From NCBI GenBank assembly GCA_965207995.1, contig OZ242299.1:2480001-2544000 (forward strand): a stretch of 64,000 nucleotides of DNA, read 5' to 3'. Numbering within the stretch: the stretch's first letter is position 1; each line of letters begins with the position of its first letter. The notes under the pieces were generated by a model, which was not told the origin of the DNA, searched no databases, and saw nothing but the letters and a program-made list of their open reading frames with translations. The translations under genes were made by a program, and so were the position numbers. The stretch is from DAOUKH01 sp965207995. GTDB taxonomy: Bacteria; Chloroflexota; Dehalococcoidia; SHYB01. Of this stretch, positions 43,483-53,061 are shown in pieces.

Positions 43483-44337
43483 CTACTCCTCGGCCTGCGC
43501 GAAGAACGACGTGGAGCTCGGGTCGGGATCGTCGCCCTGCGGCATCGAGAAGGGGAACTTCGAGATTGCGCCGCCGTCGACGACCAGCGTGTGTCCGGAG
43601 ACGCCGCTGGACAGGTCCGACAGGAGGAAGAGCAGCCCCGACGCGATCTCCGTGGGGTCGAGGGCGCGGCGGATCGGCGTCGTGGCCGCCGCCTGCTTGT
43701 GGCGCGCATCTTCGGTCGTCGCGGCCATGGTGCGCGGCGTGATCACGGACCCCGGCGCGAGGTTGTTCACCCGGATGCCGTAGCCGCCGAACTCGACGGC
43801 CATCGTCCGTGATAGGGCCATCACCCCTGCCTTCGCCGCGCCGTACGGCCCGTGATGCGGGGCCCCCGCCCAGCCGCTCACCGACGACAGGCTGGCGATA
43901 CTGCCCGCGATTCCCTTCCGCCGCATGTGGTTGGCGATCGCCTGGATGATGAGGAACTGGTACTTCAGGTTGCGGCTGAAGACGGCGTCCCATTCCGCCT
44001 CGCCGTAGTTGAACAGGTCGTTCCACTCCGCCGCGCTCATCATCCCGCCGATGATGTTCGCCAGACAATGGATTTCGCCGAACGCCTTTTCCGCCTCCGC
44101 GACGACCTGGTCGGCGCCGGCCTTCGTCTCGACGTTCGCCACGACGCCGTGGGCTTGGACGCCCAGCTCGCGGACCTGGGCCACGGTCTCCTCCACGCGC
44201 GCGCCGTCGATGTCCACCGCGACGATGTTGGCGCCCGCCTCCGCCAGCGTCTTCGACGTCGCCGAGCCGATGCCGCCTCCGCCCGCGCCGCAGATGATCG
44301 CGTTCTTGCCGTCGAGCCGGATCCGTTCCACTACCAT
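43483..44337 (-). CDS. Short-chain dehydrogenase/reductase
   Basis: 284 residues. The cofactor loop is 'CGAGGGGIGSATSKTLAEA', the catalytic Ser lies in 'SLSSVSGWAG', and the Tyr-x3-Lys pair is in 'GPYGAAKAGVMALSRTM'. 'VAVDID' after strand two favours NAD over NADP. It is convergent with the preceding dehydrogenase (8-base gap) and divergent from the 2-hydroxyacid dehydrogenase. The substrate is unknown. Confidence 0.9.
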   Translation of the reverse strand: MVVERIRLDGKNAIICGAGGGGIGSATSKTLAEAGANIVAVDIDGARVEETVAQVRELGVQAHGVVANVETKAGADQVVAEAEKAFGEIHCLANIIGGMMSAAEWNDLFNYGEAEWDAVFSRNLKYQFLIIQAIANHMRRKGIAGSIASLSSVSGWAGAPHHGPYGAAKAGVMALSRTMAVEFGGYGIRVNNLAPGSVITPRTMAATTEDARHKQAAATTPIRRALDPTEIASGLLFLLSDLSSGVSGHTLVVDGGAISKFPFSMPQGDDPDPSSTSFFAQAEE

Positions 44338-44352
44338 GCCGTGCCTCCCCTT

Positions 44353-44383
44353 TTGAGCGCCCGCATTATGCCATTGCTATAAT
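44353..44383 (+). promoter_or_regulatory. Candidate promoter of the 2-hydroxyacid dehydrogenase gene
   Basis: A perfect TATAAT lies at 44378-44383. TTGAGC at 44353-44358 is the best -35, with a long 19-base spacer. The predicted start near 44390 leaves a 45-base leader with GAGG ahead of the ATG at 44436. Confidence 0.5.
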
Positions 44384-44435
44384 CGCCGCGCAGCCGCCCA
44401 AACGTCCCCTAGAGCCGGTCAAAGCGAGGCAGCCG

Positions 44436-45464
44436 ATGGACAAGGTGAACGTACTCATAGGCCACTACTTCGGACGGCCCGCCGACGCCGACACCATCGC
44501 CGCCGTCGACCCGCGTGTCGAGGTCGTCTACGCCCCCTACGTCGACGCCCGCGCCCGCGAGATGATGCGCTCCTACCAGGCCGGCGGCACCATGACGTTC
44601 GAGGGCGACCCCGAGGCCTTCGATCGCCACATCGGCGAGGCCGAGGTCATTCTCGGCGCGGGCCTACCGAGAAACTTGCTGGAGCTCGCGCCCAACCTCA
44701 AATGGGTTCAGGCGTACGGCGCAGGGGTCGACTACCTCGCCGGGACCGGCCTGCTCGAGCACGGCGTCGCGCTCACCTCATCGAGCGGCATCAACGGCCC
44801 GCCCATCGCCGAGTCCTGCATGATGTTCATGATCATGAACGAGAAGAGCATGGTGAAGCGCGTGGAGGCCCAGTCCCGCCGCGAGTGGACGCGCTACGCC
44901 AACGGCCAGCTCACCGGGAAGACCGTCGGCATCGTCGGCCCGGGCAGCATCGGGGGAAGCGTCGCCAAGCGCGCCGCGGCCTTCGACATGCGCGTCCTCG
45001 CCGCCCGGCGGAGCTACGTCCCCGGCCAGGCCGTGCCCCACGTCAACGAGGTCTTCCCCTCCGACCGGCTGAACGAGATGCTCGGCGAGTGCGACTACGT
45101 CGTCGTTGCCGTCAGCCTGACCGACGAGACCCGCGGCATGATCGGCAAGGCCCAATTCGACGCCATGAAGCTGGGCGCTTTCTTCATCAACGTGTCGCGG
45201 GGGGCGGTCGTTGACGAGGGCCCGCTCCTCGACGCGCTCAAGAGCGGCCGAATCGGCGGCGCGGCGCTCGACGTCTTCGCTCAGGAGCCGCTACCCGCCG
45301 ACAGCGAGTTCTGGGGTCTGCCCAACGTCATGGTGACGCCCCACAACACCGGCGGCCTCAAGGACCACGCCGACCGCGCCACCCAGTTCTTCTGCGAAAA
45401 CCTCCGCCGCTACCTCGACGGCCGGCCGCTGGAGAATCGCGTGGACCCGGTCAAGGGGTATTAG
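44436..45464 (+). CDS. D-isomer-specific 2-hydroxyacid dehydrogenase
   Basis: 342 residues. The NAD-binding Rossmann loop 'GIVGPGSIGGSVAKRAAAF' is near 168. The catalytic Arg is in 'INVSRGAVVDE', Glu in 'DVFAQEPLP' and His in 'VTPHNTGG'. These reduce a 2-keto acid or oxidise a D-2-hydroxy acid. It is monocistronic with its own promoter, facing away from the SDR gene. Confidence 0.92.
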   Translation: MDKVNVLIGHYFGRPADADTIAAVDPRVEVVYAPYVDARAREMMRSYQAGGTMTFEGDPEAFDRHIGEAEVILGAGLPRNLLELAPNLKWVQAYGAGVDYLAGTGLLEHGVALTSSSGINGPPIAESCMMFMIMNEKSMVKRVEAQSRREWTRYANGQLTGKTVGIVGPGSIGGSVAKRAAAFDMRVLAARRSYVPGQAVPHVNEVFPSDRLNEMLGECDYVVVAVSLTDETRGMIGKAQFDAMKLGAFFINVSRGAVVDEGPLLDALKSGRIGGAALDVFAQEPLPADSEFWGLPNVMVTPHNTGGLKDHADRATQFFCENLRRYLDGRPLENRVDPVKGY

Positions 45465-45495
45465 GGGGCGGTGGGTAGCCGACCTTCAGCGGGAG

Positions 45496-46356
45496 CTAGC
45501 CGGTGTCAACCTCGATTTCGATGGGGCAGTGGTCGCTTGGCCCCCACTCATCCACGCCGTTCAGCGCCCGCACGCGCACCGAATCCTTGATCTCCTCGGA
45601 CGCGAAGACGAAGTCCAACTGCCGCGTCGCCGTAGCCGGGTCGTCCTTCTTCGTGCGGTAGGTCGGGACGTTGAGGCTGTCTTCGGGCAGTTCTGTAGGC
45701 CATGGGTCTGCCTGCAGCCCGTTGGGCGACTGCGGGCCGACAAAGGAAAGACCGATGGCCTCCATACGGTCGAACACCGTCGCGTAGCGCGCCTTGGCGT
45801 AAGCGTTGCCATGCTCGCCATGGCCGTAGAGGATGTTGAGGTCGCCGGCGGCAATGATGCGCCGATGAGTGTCATGAACTAAGTCCCAACTGCCGCGGAG
45901 TCGCTCTAGGTCGGAGATGATGCGGTGGACTGAACCATCGGCCCAAATCGGCCTCTTGGTTGGCGGAAGTCCCGGGTGTTCCACTGCTCTCTCCCAGGCT
46001 CCATACATTGAAACGACGATGATGGGCTGACCACTACTCGGCGTCACGAAGGCGGCAGCGATGGTGCCGCGCCGGCTCACGGCAAAGTCTTCCACTCCCG
46101 CATCCGGGATCGATCTTGCTTCGATCCACTCAACCTGCACGCGGTCCGACAGCTTGACCACGGCCGCCTTCCACAGCCGACTATACTCGGCGCCGGCGGT
46201 ATCCCAAGGTCCGGGGTCGGTCTGAATCCGTTCACGCACGTCATCCGGAGGCCAGTTCGCCTCCTGAAGCAGCGCAATGTCCGCGCCCATTGTCAGAAGG
46301 TCGGACCACGACTGACTGCGGTAACCGCCGATATTCCAGGAAACGATCTTCAGCAT
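45496..46356 (-). CDS. Endonuclease/exonuclease/phosphatase (EEP) family protein
   Basis: 286 residues from ATG 46356 ('MLKIVSWNIGGYRSQSW'). EEP motifs are present: 'LLQEANWP' (metal Glu), 'IIAAGDLNILYG' (Asp/Asn), and the C-terminal 'WGPSDHCPIEIEV' (Asp-His). The family cleaves phosphodiesters or phosphomonoesters in nucleic acids, lipids or sugars. Base composition is less GC-rich than its neighbours and the gene stands alone, which may mean recent acquisition. No signal peptide is seen. Confidence 0.85.
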   Translation of the reverse strand: MLKIVSWNIGGYRSQSWSDLLTMGADIALLQEANWPPDDVRERIQTDPGPWDTAGAEYSRLWKAAVVKLSDRVQVEWIEARSIPDAGVEDFAVSRRGTIAAAFVTPSSGQPIIVVSMYGAWERAVEHPGLPPTKRPIWADGSVHRIISDLERLRGSWDLVHDTHRRIIAAGDLNILYGHGEHGNAYAKARYATVFDRMEAIGLSFVGPQSPNGLQADPWPTELPEDSLNVPTYRTKKDDPATATRQLDFVFASEEIKDSVRVRALNGVDEWGPSDHCPIEIEVDTG

Positions 46357-46397
46357 GAGGGGCCGGTCTTCCGGCCACACTGCCCCCTGCCGGAGGG

Positions 46398-47111
46398 CTA
46401 GACCGGCGTGCGGCCGTTCCTGCGGGGGGCGGCGAGCTCTTGGAGCATGAGGAGGCCCTTCTTGGTGTCGGAGGCGACGCGGGCCTTATCGGAGTGCTCG
46501 ATGCGGTACTTGAAGAGCCAATAGGTGAACTCGTTGAGCTCAGCGATGCTCATCGACTCGGGGACGGGTAGCCCGCGCGACGCCGCGTAGGTCTCCAGCA
46601 GCTCGCGCCTGGGTTTGCCGTAGATGCGTTGGTGGGCGAGGTCGTCCAGCTTCGAGTCGTCCGTCTTTCCCATGCCGTAGCGAGACTTGCGGACCTCGCG
46701 TTCGGCGGCGAGCAGGATGGCCTCCTCGACGCGCACGCCGTACCAGAAATTTGACGCCGCACTGTGCTTGACGGCGCCGAGCGCCTCGCGGAGCTCCTCC
46801 TCGCCGACGGCCCGCGGCATCTCGCCGTGGAAGAGGAGGCGGTCGCACTCGGCCGGCGGCAGGCAGTCGTAGGCGGTGAGGACGATGCGCTCGGCGAGCA
46901 GCCGCCAGTCGAAGGCCTCGCCCGCCACCAGGTAGCGGTACTCCCGCCCGTCGACGGACTCCTCGGCCAGCGTCCACTCCCCGATGGTCTGGAGAAGCGC
47001 GGCGGTCCAGTCGTCGCCCGCCTTCACCGACTCCCGGAAGCGGCGCAGGAGTTCCTCGGTTCCGTTCTCCAGGACTTCGGCGTGCGGGGTGGCTGTCTCC
47101 GTCTGCGGCAT
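46398..47111 (-). CDS. Conserved hypothetical protein
   Basis: 237 residues, mostly helical, with no recognised catalytic motif. Notable pieces are 'WTAALLQTIGEWTLAEE', 'YRYLVAGEAFDWRLLAERI' and a basic/aromatic end 'NEFTYWLFKYRIEHSDKAR'. Codon use and length look like a genuine gene. It lies upstream of the EEP gene and 72 bases after gltX on the same strand. I cannot assign a function. Confidence 0.7.
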   Translation of the reverse strand: MPQTETATPHAEVLENGTEELLRRFRESVKAGDDWTAALLQTIGEWTLAEESVDGREYRYLVAGEAFDWRLLAERIVLTAYDCLPPAECDRLLFHGEMPRAVGEEELREALGAVKHSAASNFWYGVRVEEAILLAAEREVRKSRYGMGKTDDSKLDDLAHQRIYGKPRRELLETYAASRGLPVPESMSIAELNEFTYWLFKYRIEHSDKARVASDTKKGLLMLQELAAPRRNGRTPV

Positions 47112-47183
47112 ACCGCGCTAGTCTACCCGCGCGCCCGCGCCCGCGCCACCGGCGGGCGACGGAGATCAGCGGCGGGCAGGAAC

Positions 47184-48674
47184 CTAGCCCTCGGCGTGCG
47201 GCCGCATCAGGGCGATGGCGTTGGCGATGCGGGTCATGCAGCGGTCGCGGCCGAGGACGGCCATGGTGTCGAAGAGGGGGGGCGCGGCCTTGACGCCGGT
47301 GCAGGCGACCCGCAGCGTACCGAAGAGTTGTCCCGTCTTGACCTCGAGCTCCTCCGCCAGCGCCCGCAGGGCGGTCTCCAGTTCGGGCGCGTCGAACCCG
47401 GGCAGACCGTCGAGGCGCGACTCCGCGGCCTCCAGCGCGCGGAGTGTCCCCGCGTCGTCCATCTTCTTCTGCACGAGGTCGCCGGGGTCGTACGTGATCT
47501 CGTCCACCAGGAAGAACTCGGTGAGCTCGCGGGCCTCCGACAACAGCTTCAGCCGGTCTTGGACCAACGGGACGACCCGCCCCAGGTGGGCCTCGTTGAT
47601 TGGCAGGGCTTCGGGTAGGTCGTGCTTCAGGCGGTCGGCGACGAGCGGGGTCAGGCGCTCCGGCGCCATCTCCCGGATGTAGACGCCGTTCATCCACTGC
47701 AGCTTGTCGACGTTGAAGATCGATCCGGCCTTACCGACGCGGTCGAACGAGAAATACTCAACGAGCTGCTCGCGGGTGAAAATTTCGGTCTTGTCGTCGT
47801 AGGACCAGCCGAGGAGCGCGAGGAAGTTCGTCAGGGCGTCGGGAAGGAAACCTTGGTCGCGGTAGTCCAGCGTCGCCGCCGCCCCATGGCGCTTGCTCAG
47901 TTTCGCACGGTCGGGCCCCAGGATGATGGGCAGGTGCGCGTAGACCGGCGGCTGCCATCCCAGGGCTTCGTGGAGCAGGACGTGGCGCGGCGCGCTGGAC
48001 ACCCACTCGTCGCCGCGGATGACGTGCGTGATCCGCATGGCGCGGTCGTCGACGACGTGTGCGAGGTGGTAGGTGGGGAAGCCGTCCGATTTCAGGAGCA
48101 CGAAGTCGTCGAGGAGCTCGTTGCGGAAGCGGACCTCGCCGCGCAACAGGTCGTCGCAGACGGTCTCGCCGTCGGTCTTGGAAGCGAACCGGATGACTTT
48201 GGGGCGGCCCTCGGCCTCGTGGCGGTCGCGCAGCGCGGCGTCGCGGCGGTGGCGGCCGTCGTACTTGGGAGGCAGGCTTCGCTGCTGCTGCTCCTTCCGC
48301 ATCGCGGCGAGCTCGTCGGGCGTGCAGTAGCAGGCGTAGGCCTTGCCTTCCTCCACGAGACGCTCCGCCGTCTCGCGGTAACGCTCGAGGCGAGCGGGAT
48401 CGGACTGAAAGTAGGGGCCGGAGTCGCCGCGCTCGCCGCGACCGTCGCCCGTCGGACCCTCGTCCCAGTCGAGGCCGAGCCAGCGGAGGCTCTCCAGGAT
48501 TGCCTCGGTCGCGCCTTCGACCAGCCGGGCTTGGTCAGTGTCCTCGATGCGGACGATGAAGGCGCCGCCGCGGTTCCGTGCGAAGAGCCAGTTGAAGAGC
48601 GCGGTGCGGATGTTGCCCACGTGGGGGATGCCCGTGGGACTGGGAGCGTAGCGGACGCGGACGGGATCGCTCAT
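47184..48674 (-). CDS. gltX: Glutamyl-tRNA synthetase
   Basis: Charges tRNA-Glu, whose gene is at 28992-29067 in this window. 496 residues with the class I HIGH-type motif 'PTGIPHVGNIRTALFN' and the KMSKS-type motif 'AKLSKRHGAA'. Whether it also charges tRNA-Gln cannot be judged. It follows gmk by 35 bases on the minus strand. Confidence 0.95.
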   Translation of the reverse strand: MSDPVRVRYAPSPTGIPHVGNIRTALFNWLFARNRGGAFIVRIEDTDQARLVEGATEAILESLRWLGLDWDEGPTGDGRGERGDSGPYFQSDPARLERYRETAERLVEEGKAYACYCTPDELAAMRKEQQQRSLPPKYDGRHRRDAALRDRHEAEGRPKVIRFASKTDGETVCDDLLRGEVRFRNELLDDFVLLKSDGFPTYHLAHVVDDRAMRITHVIRGDEWVSSAPRHVLLHEALGWQPPVYAHLPIILGPDRAKLSKRHGAAATLDYRDQGFLPDALTNFLALLGWSYDDKTEIFTREQLVEYFSFDRVGKAGSIFNVDKLQWMNGVYIREMAPERLTPLVADRLKHDLPEALPINEAHLGRVVPLVQDRLKLLSEARELTEFFLVDEITYDPGDLVQKKMDDAGTLRALEAAESRLDGLPGFDAPELETALRALAEELEVKTGQLFGTLRVACTGVKAAPPLFDTMAVLGRDRCMTRIANAIALMRPHAEG

Positions 48675-48709
48675 GGCGTCGGTGCGCGTTATTCTCGCCC
48701 TGGCGGGGC

Positions 48710-49315
48710 CTAGTCGAGCCGGACGACGCGCGGCGGCATCCGGCAGCGCTCGGCGGTGATGATGCAGTTCATCTGGTGGACGGCGTCGTCGAGCGCGTCA
48801 TTCGTTACCACGTAGTCGAAGGCGCCGATGTGCTCCATCTCGCTGCGCGATTCCTCGATCCGCCGGCGCAGGCTCTCCGCGGACTCGGTCAGCCGCCACT
48901 TCAGGCGGCGCTCCAACTCGGGAATCGAGGGCGGGACGACGAAGATCATGACCGCCTGCGGCGCGAGGCGCTTGATCGTCGCCGCGCCCTGCACGTCGAT
49001 CTTGACGAGGACGTCGTGGCCCGCCGACATCGCGTTCCGCACCTGCGACTTCGGCACGCCGTACCAGTTGCCGTAGACCTGGGCATGCTCCAGGAAGTCG
49101 CCCTCCTCCAGCATGCGCCGGAACGTCTCCTCGGAGATGAATTGGTAATCGACGCCGCTGCGCTCGTTGTCCCGGATCGGCCTCGTGGTGGCGGTGACGG
49201 TGAAGTGCAGCGGCAGTTCGAGGATCCGCATGCGGTTGAGGATGGCGTCTTTGCCGACGCCGGAGGGCCCGGAGAGCACGATGAGGAGCGGCGTGCGGCG
49301 CGGCTGCGAAAGCAA
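48710..49315 (-). CDS. gmk: Guanylate kinase
   Basis: Phosphorylates GMP to GDP. The P-loop is 'VLSGPSGVGKDAILNRM', GMP-binding residues are in 'TRPIRDNERSGVDYQFIS', and 'VLVKIDVQGAATIKRL' follows. There is no ATG near the N-terminus. TTG at 49315 has GGAG nine bases upstream and gives about 201 residues; TTG at 49336 would add seven. It is upstream of gltX on the same strand. Confidence 0.93.
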   Translation of the reverse strand: MLSQPRRTPLLIVLSGPSGVGKDAILNRMRILELPLHFTVTATTRPIRDNERSGVDYQFISEETFRRMLEEGDFLEHAQVYGNWYGVPKSQVRNAMSAGHDVLVKIDVQGAATIKRLAPQAVMIFVVPPSIPELERRLKWRLTESAESLRRRIEESRSEMEHIGAFDYVVTNDALDDAVHQMNCIITAERCRMPPRVVRLD

Positions 49316-49412
49316 GGACGGATCCTCCGGCTTCAAAGCCGAGTCGGGTCTTGACCTCGGTTCTGAAACACTTCAGCGGGCCGTTCCACTATAGGACACG
49401 CGCCCCCGTTTA

Positions 49413-49904
49413 TCAACGCGCCGGGCCTTCGCCCGATGGCGGGCGTTGCCGCGAGCGGCCCACCCGCTCCAGCACCTCGCCGGTCAATTCGAGCAGAGCG
49501 AAGGTGCCGGTAGCCTTGATGACGAGTTCGCCGTCGCAGCGGACGTCGGACTCCATCGTCGCCAGCCGTGTGCCGAGGTGCACCGTCCGCGACTCGCACT
49601 CCAAGAGGCCGCCGCGCACCGACTTCAGGTAGTTGATCTTGATCTCCACCGTCGCCGAGGAGGTCTTGCGCTTCAGCATCTCGGTCGCGATGGCCGAGCC
49701 CATGCCGATGTCGCAGAGGGCGAAGCCGACCGTCCCGTTGACGAATCCGAAGGGGTTGAGGTGGCGTTCCTCGACGTGGAGGCGCACCAGACTCCAGCCG
49801 TCGCGGGCCGCCGCCAGCTCCGCGCCCAACATGTCGCCGATGGAGTCGGTGAGCTTGCGCGACACGTCGAACTCCATCGGCTCCGGTGCGTCGGTACGCG
49901 TCAT
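49413..49904 (-). CDS. PaaI-like hotdog thioesterase
   Basis: 163-residue hotdog-fold protein: 'ERHLNPFGFVNGTVGFALC' followed by 'DIGMGSAIA', then 'TVEIKINYLKSVRGGLLEC'. Active PaaI thioesterases normally have a His-Gly-Gly where this one has Asn-Gly-Thr; the Asp a few residues later is kept. It may hydrolyse acyl-CoA or only bind it. It lies 12 bases after the amidohydrolase gene in the same direction. Confidence 0.82.
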   Translation of the reverse strand: MTRTDAPEPMEFDVSRKLTDSIGDMLGAELAAARDGWSLVRLHVEERHLNPFGFVNGTVGFALCDIGMGSAIATEMLKRKTSSATVEIKINYLKSVRGGLLECESRTVHLGTRLATMESDVRCDGELVIKATGTFALLELTGEVLERVGRSRQRPPSGEGPAR

Positions 49905-49916
49905 CGCCTTACCGCG

Positions 49917-51614
49917 CTAGGCCGCGTAGTCGCCGCTGCGGAGGACGCGCCCCGCGGTGGCGCCGGTGTGCTGACCGTGGGCCATCGTCACGGTGCCGTT
50001 GACCAGGGTGTACTCGACGCCGGTGGCGTACTGGACCAGCCGCCGCGCGCCGCCGGGGAGGTCGTTCACGAACGTGCGCTCCGACGGCCCGACCGTCTCG
50101 GGGTTGAAGATGGTGAGGTCCGCCGCGTAGCCCTCGAGCACCTTGCCGCGGTCGACGACGCCGCTCTCCTCGGCCTGCACCGACGAGAGCCGCCGCACCG
50201 CGTCTTCGAGACGCATCGCCTGCTTCTCGCGGACCCAATGGCCGAGCAGGCGGGTGGAGAAGCCGGTGTTTACCTCGGTGATCAGGTGCGCGCCGGCGTC
50301 GGAGAAGCCCGCCCCGACGTGCGGCTCCTTCAGGATCTCCATCATGACGTTGGGGTCGGCGTTGCGGGTGTCGAGCTGCCGGAACTGCGTCGTCAGGTCT
50401 TCGTCGAGCGCGATGTCGAAGGCCGTGTCGAGGGGGTCCTTGTTCAGCCGCTCGGCGATCTCGGTTACGCGCATCCCCTCGAACTTGGCGTAGAGACCGG
50501 TGGTCGACTTCACCAGCATCGTGATCTCCCAGTTCATGGGGAGGCCGCGGAAGGGGTCGCGCTTCATCTCCTCGCGCAGCGTCTTGCGCACTGCGGGGTC
50601 GCGCATCTTGGCCGTCTTGACGGCCTTGGGCTCGATGAGCACTTTCTGCCACGTCGCCCAGCGGTCGAAGACGTTGGTGAACTCGAAAGTGAACTCGAAG
50701 TCGTCGGGCTGGGTGTGGCCCAGCGCGAAGAAGGGCGTCCCCTGCTCGCGCATCTCGCGAAGGATGCGGAGGTGCTCCTTCCACGCCTCGGGCTCGCTCA
50801 CCGACTGAGAAATCGTGTTCCAGCAGACGGGCCGTCCGCTGCGCCGTGTCAGCTCGACGAGGCGGGCCATGCCTTCCTCGCTGTAGCGGCTGAACTCGGG
50901 GCCCGCGGCGAGCTCGATGAAGCCGGCGTTGATCGCCTGCAGCTCCTCGACCAGCGCGTAGTACTCCTCGATTGTGGCGAGGCGGCTGGGAACGGGGAGT
51001 CCATCGCCGTCCCAGTGCGTCGCGACCCGCGAGGTGGTGAAGCCCATGCCGCCGGCGCGCAGCGACTCGGCGACGACGTGCTTCATGCGGGCGACCTCGT
51101 CGTCCGTCGCCACGCGCTCCGAGCTTTCGGTGCCCATCACGTAGCGCCTCACCGCGGTGTGGCCTACCTGCGCGATGGCGTTGACTCCGATATTGCCGTC
51201 CAGGGCGTCGAGGTAGCCGCCGAAGCTCTCGAAGGGCCACGGCAGCGTGCGCTCCAAGACCTCGCGGTTCATGCCCTCCACGCGGGCCAGCGTCTTGATC
51301 ATCCACGGCTGGTCTTCGGGCTTGCACGGCGCGATGCTGAAGCCGCAGTTGCCCATGACCACCGTGGTGGCCCCGTGCCAGCAGGAGGAGGTCGCCACCG
51401 GGTCCCAGAGGAGCTGTGCGTCGTAGTGGGTGTGTACGTCCCAGAAGCCGGGCGCGACCACGAGGCCGTCGACATCGAGCATGCGTTTGGCCGTCTCGTT
51501 CACCTTGCCGACGGCGGCGATGCGGCCGTCGGCGATGGCGACGTCGCCGCGGTAGGCGTCGGCGCCTGTCCCGTCGGCGATCAGCCCGTTTCTGAGTATG
51601 AGATCGACCGCCAT
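49917..51614 (-). CDS. Amidohydrolase, N-acyl-D-amino-acid deacylase type
   Basis: 565-residue amidohydrolase (family 3). The composite beta-sandwich start is 'DLILRNGLIADGTGADAYR', the metal His pair is in 'GFWDVHTHYDAQLLWDP', 'GNCGFSIAPCKP' is typical of D-aminoacylases, and the metal Asp near 440 is in 'FSDAGAHL'. It should cleave an amide or cyclic amide. The substrate in this cluster is unknown. Confidence 0.88.
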   Translation of the reverse strand: MAVDLILRNGLIADGTGADAYRGDVAIADGRIAAVGKVNETAKRMLDVDGLVVAPGFWDVHTHYDAQLLWDPVATSSCWHGATTVVMGNCGFSIAPCKPEDQPWMIKTLARVEGMNREVLERTLPWPFESFGGYLDALDGNIGVNAIAQVGHTAVRRYVMGTESSERVATDDEVARMKHVVAESLRAGGMGFTTSRVATHWDGDGLPVPSRLATIEEYYALVEELQAINAGFIELAAGPEFSRYSEEGMARLVELTRRSGRPVCWNTISQSVSEPEAWKEHLRILREMREQGTPFFALGHTQPDDFEFTFEFTNVFDRWATWQKVLIEPKAVKTAKMRDPAVRKTLREEMKRDPFRGLPMNWEITMLVKSTTGLYAKFEGMRVTEIAERLNKDPLDTAFDIALDEDLTTQFRQLDTRNADPNVMMEILKEPHVGAGFSDAGAHLITEVNTGFSTRLLGHWVREKQAMRLEDAVRRLSSVQAEESGVVDRGKVLEGYAADLTIFNPETVGPSERTFVNDLPGGARRLVQYATGVEYTLVNGTVTMAHGQHTGATAGRVLRSGDYAA

Positions 51615-51705
51615 GACTGCCCCCTGTCCTTACGGCGGCGCAAGCATAGCACGCAGCTGCGCTGCCTTCTTGGGGGCCTCTCCTGTGGAAAGCTTTGCGT
51701 GAATC

Positions 51706-51796
51706 CGGGCCGAGTAAGAGCAGCGCCCTGCGGGCGCTCGCGCGCCCGACGGCGCGCGCCCTCTCTCAAATCTCCCCCAGAGGGGGAGAGGCTTAA
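51706..51796 (-). repeat. Dispersed intergenic repeat, copy 7 (reverse orientation)
   Basis: GGGCCGAGTAAGAGCAGCGC through CTCTCAAATCTCCCCCAGAG and GGGGAGAGGCTTAAGAGG is nearly identical to the copy at 38538-38621, even beyond the shared core. It fills the gap between the deacylase start and the acyl-CoA dehydrogenase end. Confidence 0.8.
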
Positions 51797-51840
51797 GAGG
51801 CCCCTAAGAAGGGTTGCCCGGGGCTCCGCGCGGGGTTGCG

Positions 51841-53004
51841 TTAGCGCGGCAGGCCGAGGCCCCGGGTGGCGATGACGGAACGGTTGATTTCGTTGCTGCC
51901 GCCGGCGACCAGCGAGATGAGCGTCCCCTCGTAGGACTTCGAGACGCCGGCAACGAGACCGGGGTATTTCGGGTCGTTCCGCACCTGGCTGTAGAGGTTC
52001 AGCACCTCGCTTGCCGTCACCGCCATCTTGCGTTGGAGCTCGGTGCCGAAGAGCTTGTTCTCAGATGCCTCCACGTTGGCGACGAGCTGGCGCTGCTCCA
52101 CGTCGAGCACCCGGAGGGTGAGCTTGTAGAGCACCGAGAGCTCGATCGCCATTTCAGCCACCTTGTGTCGCAGCACCTTCCAGTAGGGGGTGGCCTTGAG
52201 GGACGCCGGGGCCGCCTTTGCCGCCTCCAGCAGCCGGTCCATGCCCTGCTGCACGGGGCCGAAGGGAAAGAGGTGGATGCGTTCGTAGTCCAACGCCTCG
52301 GCGAGGTAGTACCAGCCGCGGTTCTCCTCGCCCACGAGGGCGGTGCGAGGCACCCGGACGTTGTCGAAGTAGACCATGTTGTTGGCGATGTCGGCGAGCT
52401 TGGCTATCGGCGTGATCTCGATGTCGGGGCGCTTCAAGGGCACGAGGAAGACGCTGATCCCCTTGTGCTTCGGCGCGTTCTGATCGGTGCGCGTCGCCAG
52501 CCAAATGTAGTCGGCGTAGCGGGCCGCGCTGATCCAGATCTTGGTGCCGTTGATCACGTAGTCGTCGCCGTCGCGGTCGGCGCGGACTTCGAGGCTCGCC
52601 AGGTCGGTGCCGGCGTTGGGCTCCGAGTAGCCCAGCGCGAAGTCGAGCTCACCCGCCACGATCTTCGGCAGAAAGTAGTCCTTCTGCTCGTCGCTGCCGT
52701 GGCGCATCAGTGTCTGGCCAATGGTGCCGACGCCGGAGCCGGTGTGCGGCGCCCCGGCGTGGGAGAGCTCCTCCATCAGGACCCACTGGTAAATCTGGGG
52801 CTTGCCGGCGCCGCCGTACTGCTCCGGCCACGCGATGCCGACCCAGCCCCGCCGGGCCATCTTCTTGATGAACTCGCGGTGCTTGGGCGTGGCCCAAAGG
52901 CTGCCGCCCTCGCCTTCGCCGTCGTCCCCGTCCCAGTTCTCTTCGATGAAGCCGCGGACCTCGTGCCGGAAGTCCACCAGCTCCTGCTCCCAGAGGAAGT
53001 TCAT
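51841..53004 (-). CDS. Acyl-CoA dehydrogenase family protein
   Basis: 387 residues with 'GYSEPNAGTDLASLEVRAD', 'INGTKIWISAARYADYIWL', 'ALDYERIHLFPFG' (isovaleryl-type catalytic Glu) and the C-terminus 'GGSNEINRSVIATRGLGLPR'. As in the proteins at 7794 and 40931, the RxxFGxxxxxxQ motif is not apparent. It is downstream of an SDR and a crotonase gene on the same strand, a beta-oxidation-like trio. Confidence 0.9.
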   Translation of the reverse strand: MNFLWEQELVDFRHEVRGFIEENWDGDDGEGEGGSLWATPKHREFIKKMARRGWVGIAWPEQYGGAGKPQIYQWVLMEELSHAGAPHTGSGVGTIGQTLMRHGSDEQKDYFLPKIVAGELDFALGYSEPNAGTDLASLEVRADRDGDDYVINGTKIWISAARYADYIWLATRTDQNAPKHKGISVFLVPLKRPDIEITPIAKLADIANNMVYFDNVRVPRTALVGEENRGWYYLAEALDYERIHLFPFGPVQQGMDRLLEAAKAAPASLKATPYWKVLRHKVAEMAIELSVLYKLTLRVLDVEQRQLVANVEASENKLFGTELQRKMAVTASEVLNLYSQVRNDPKYPGLVAGVSKSYEGTLISLVAGGSNEINRSVIATRGLGLPR

Positions 53005-53061
53005 CGGACTCTCTTACCTCAACCCGCCCCTCTCCCGCGGGGGAGGGGCGAAAGCGATTCG

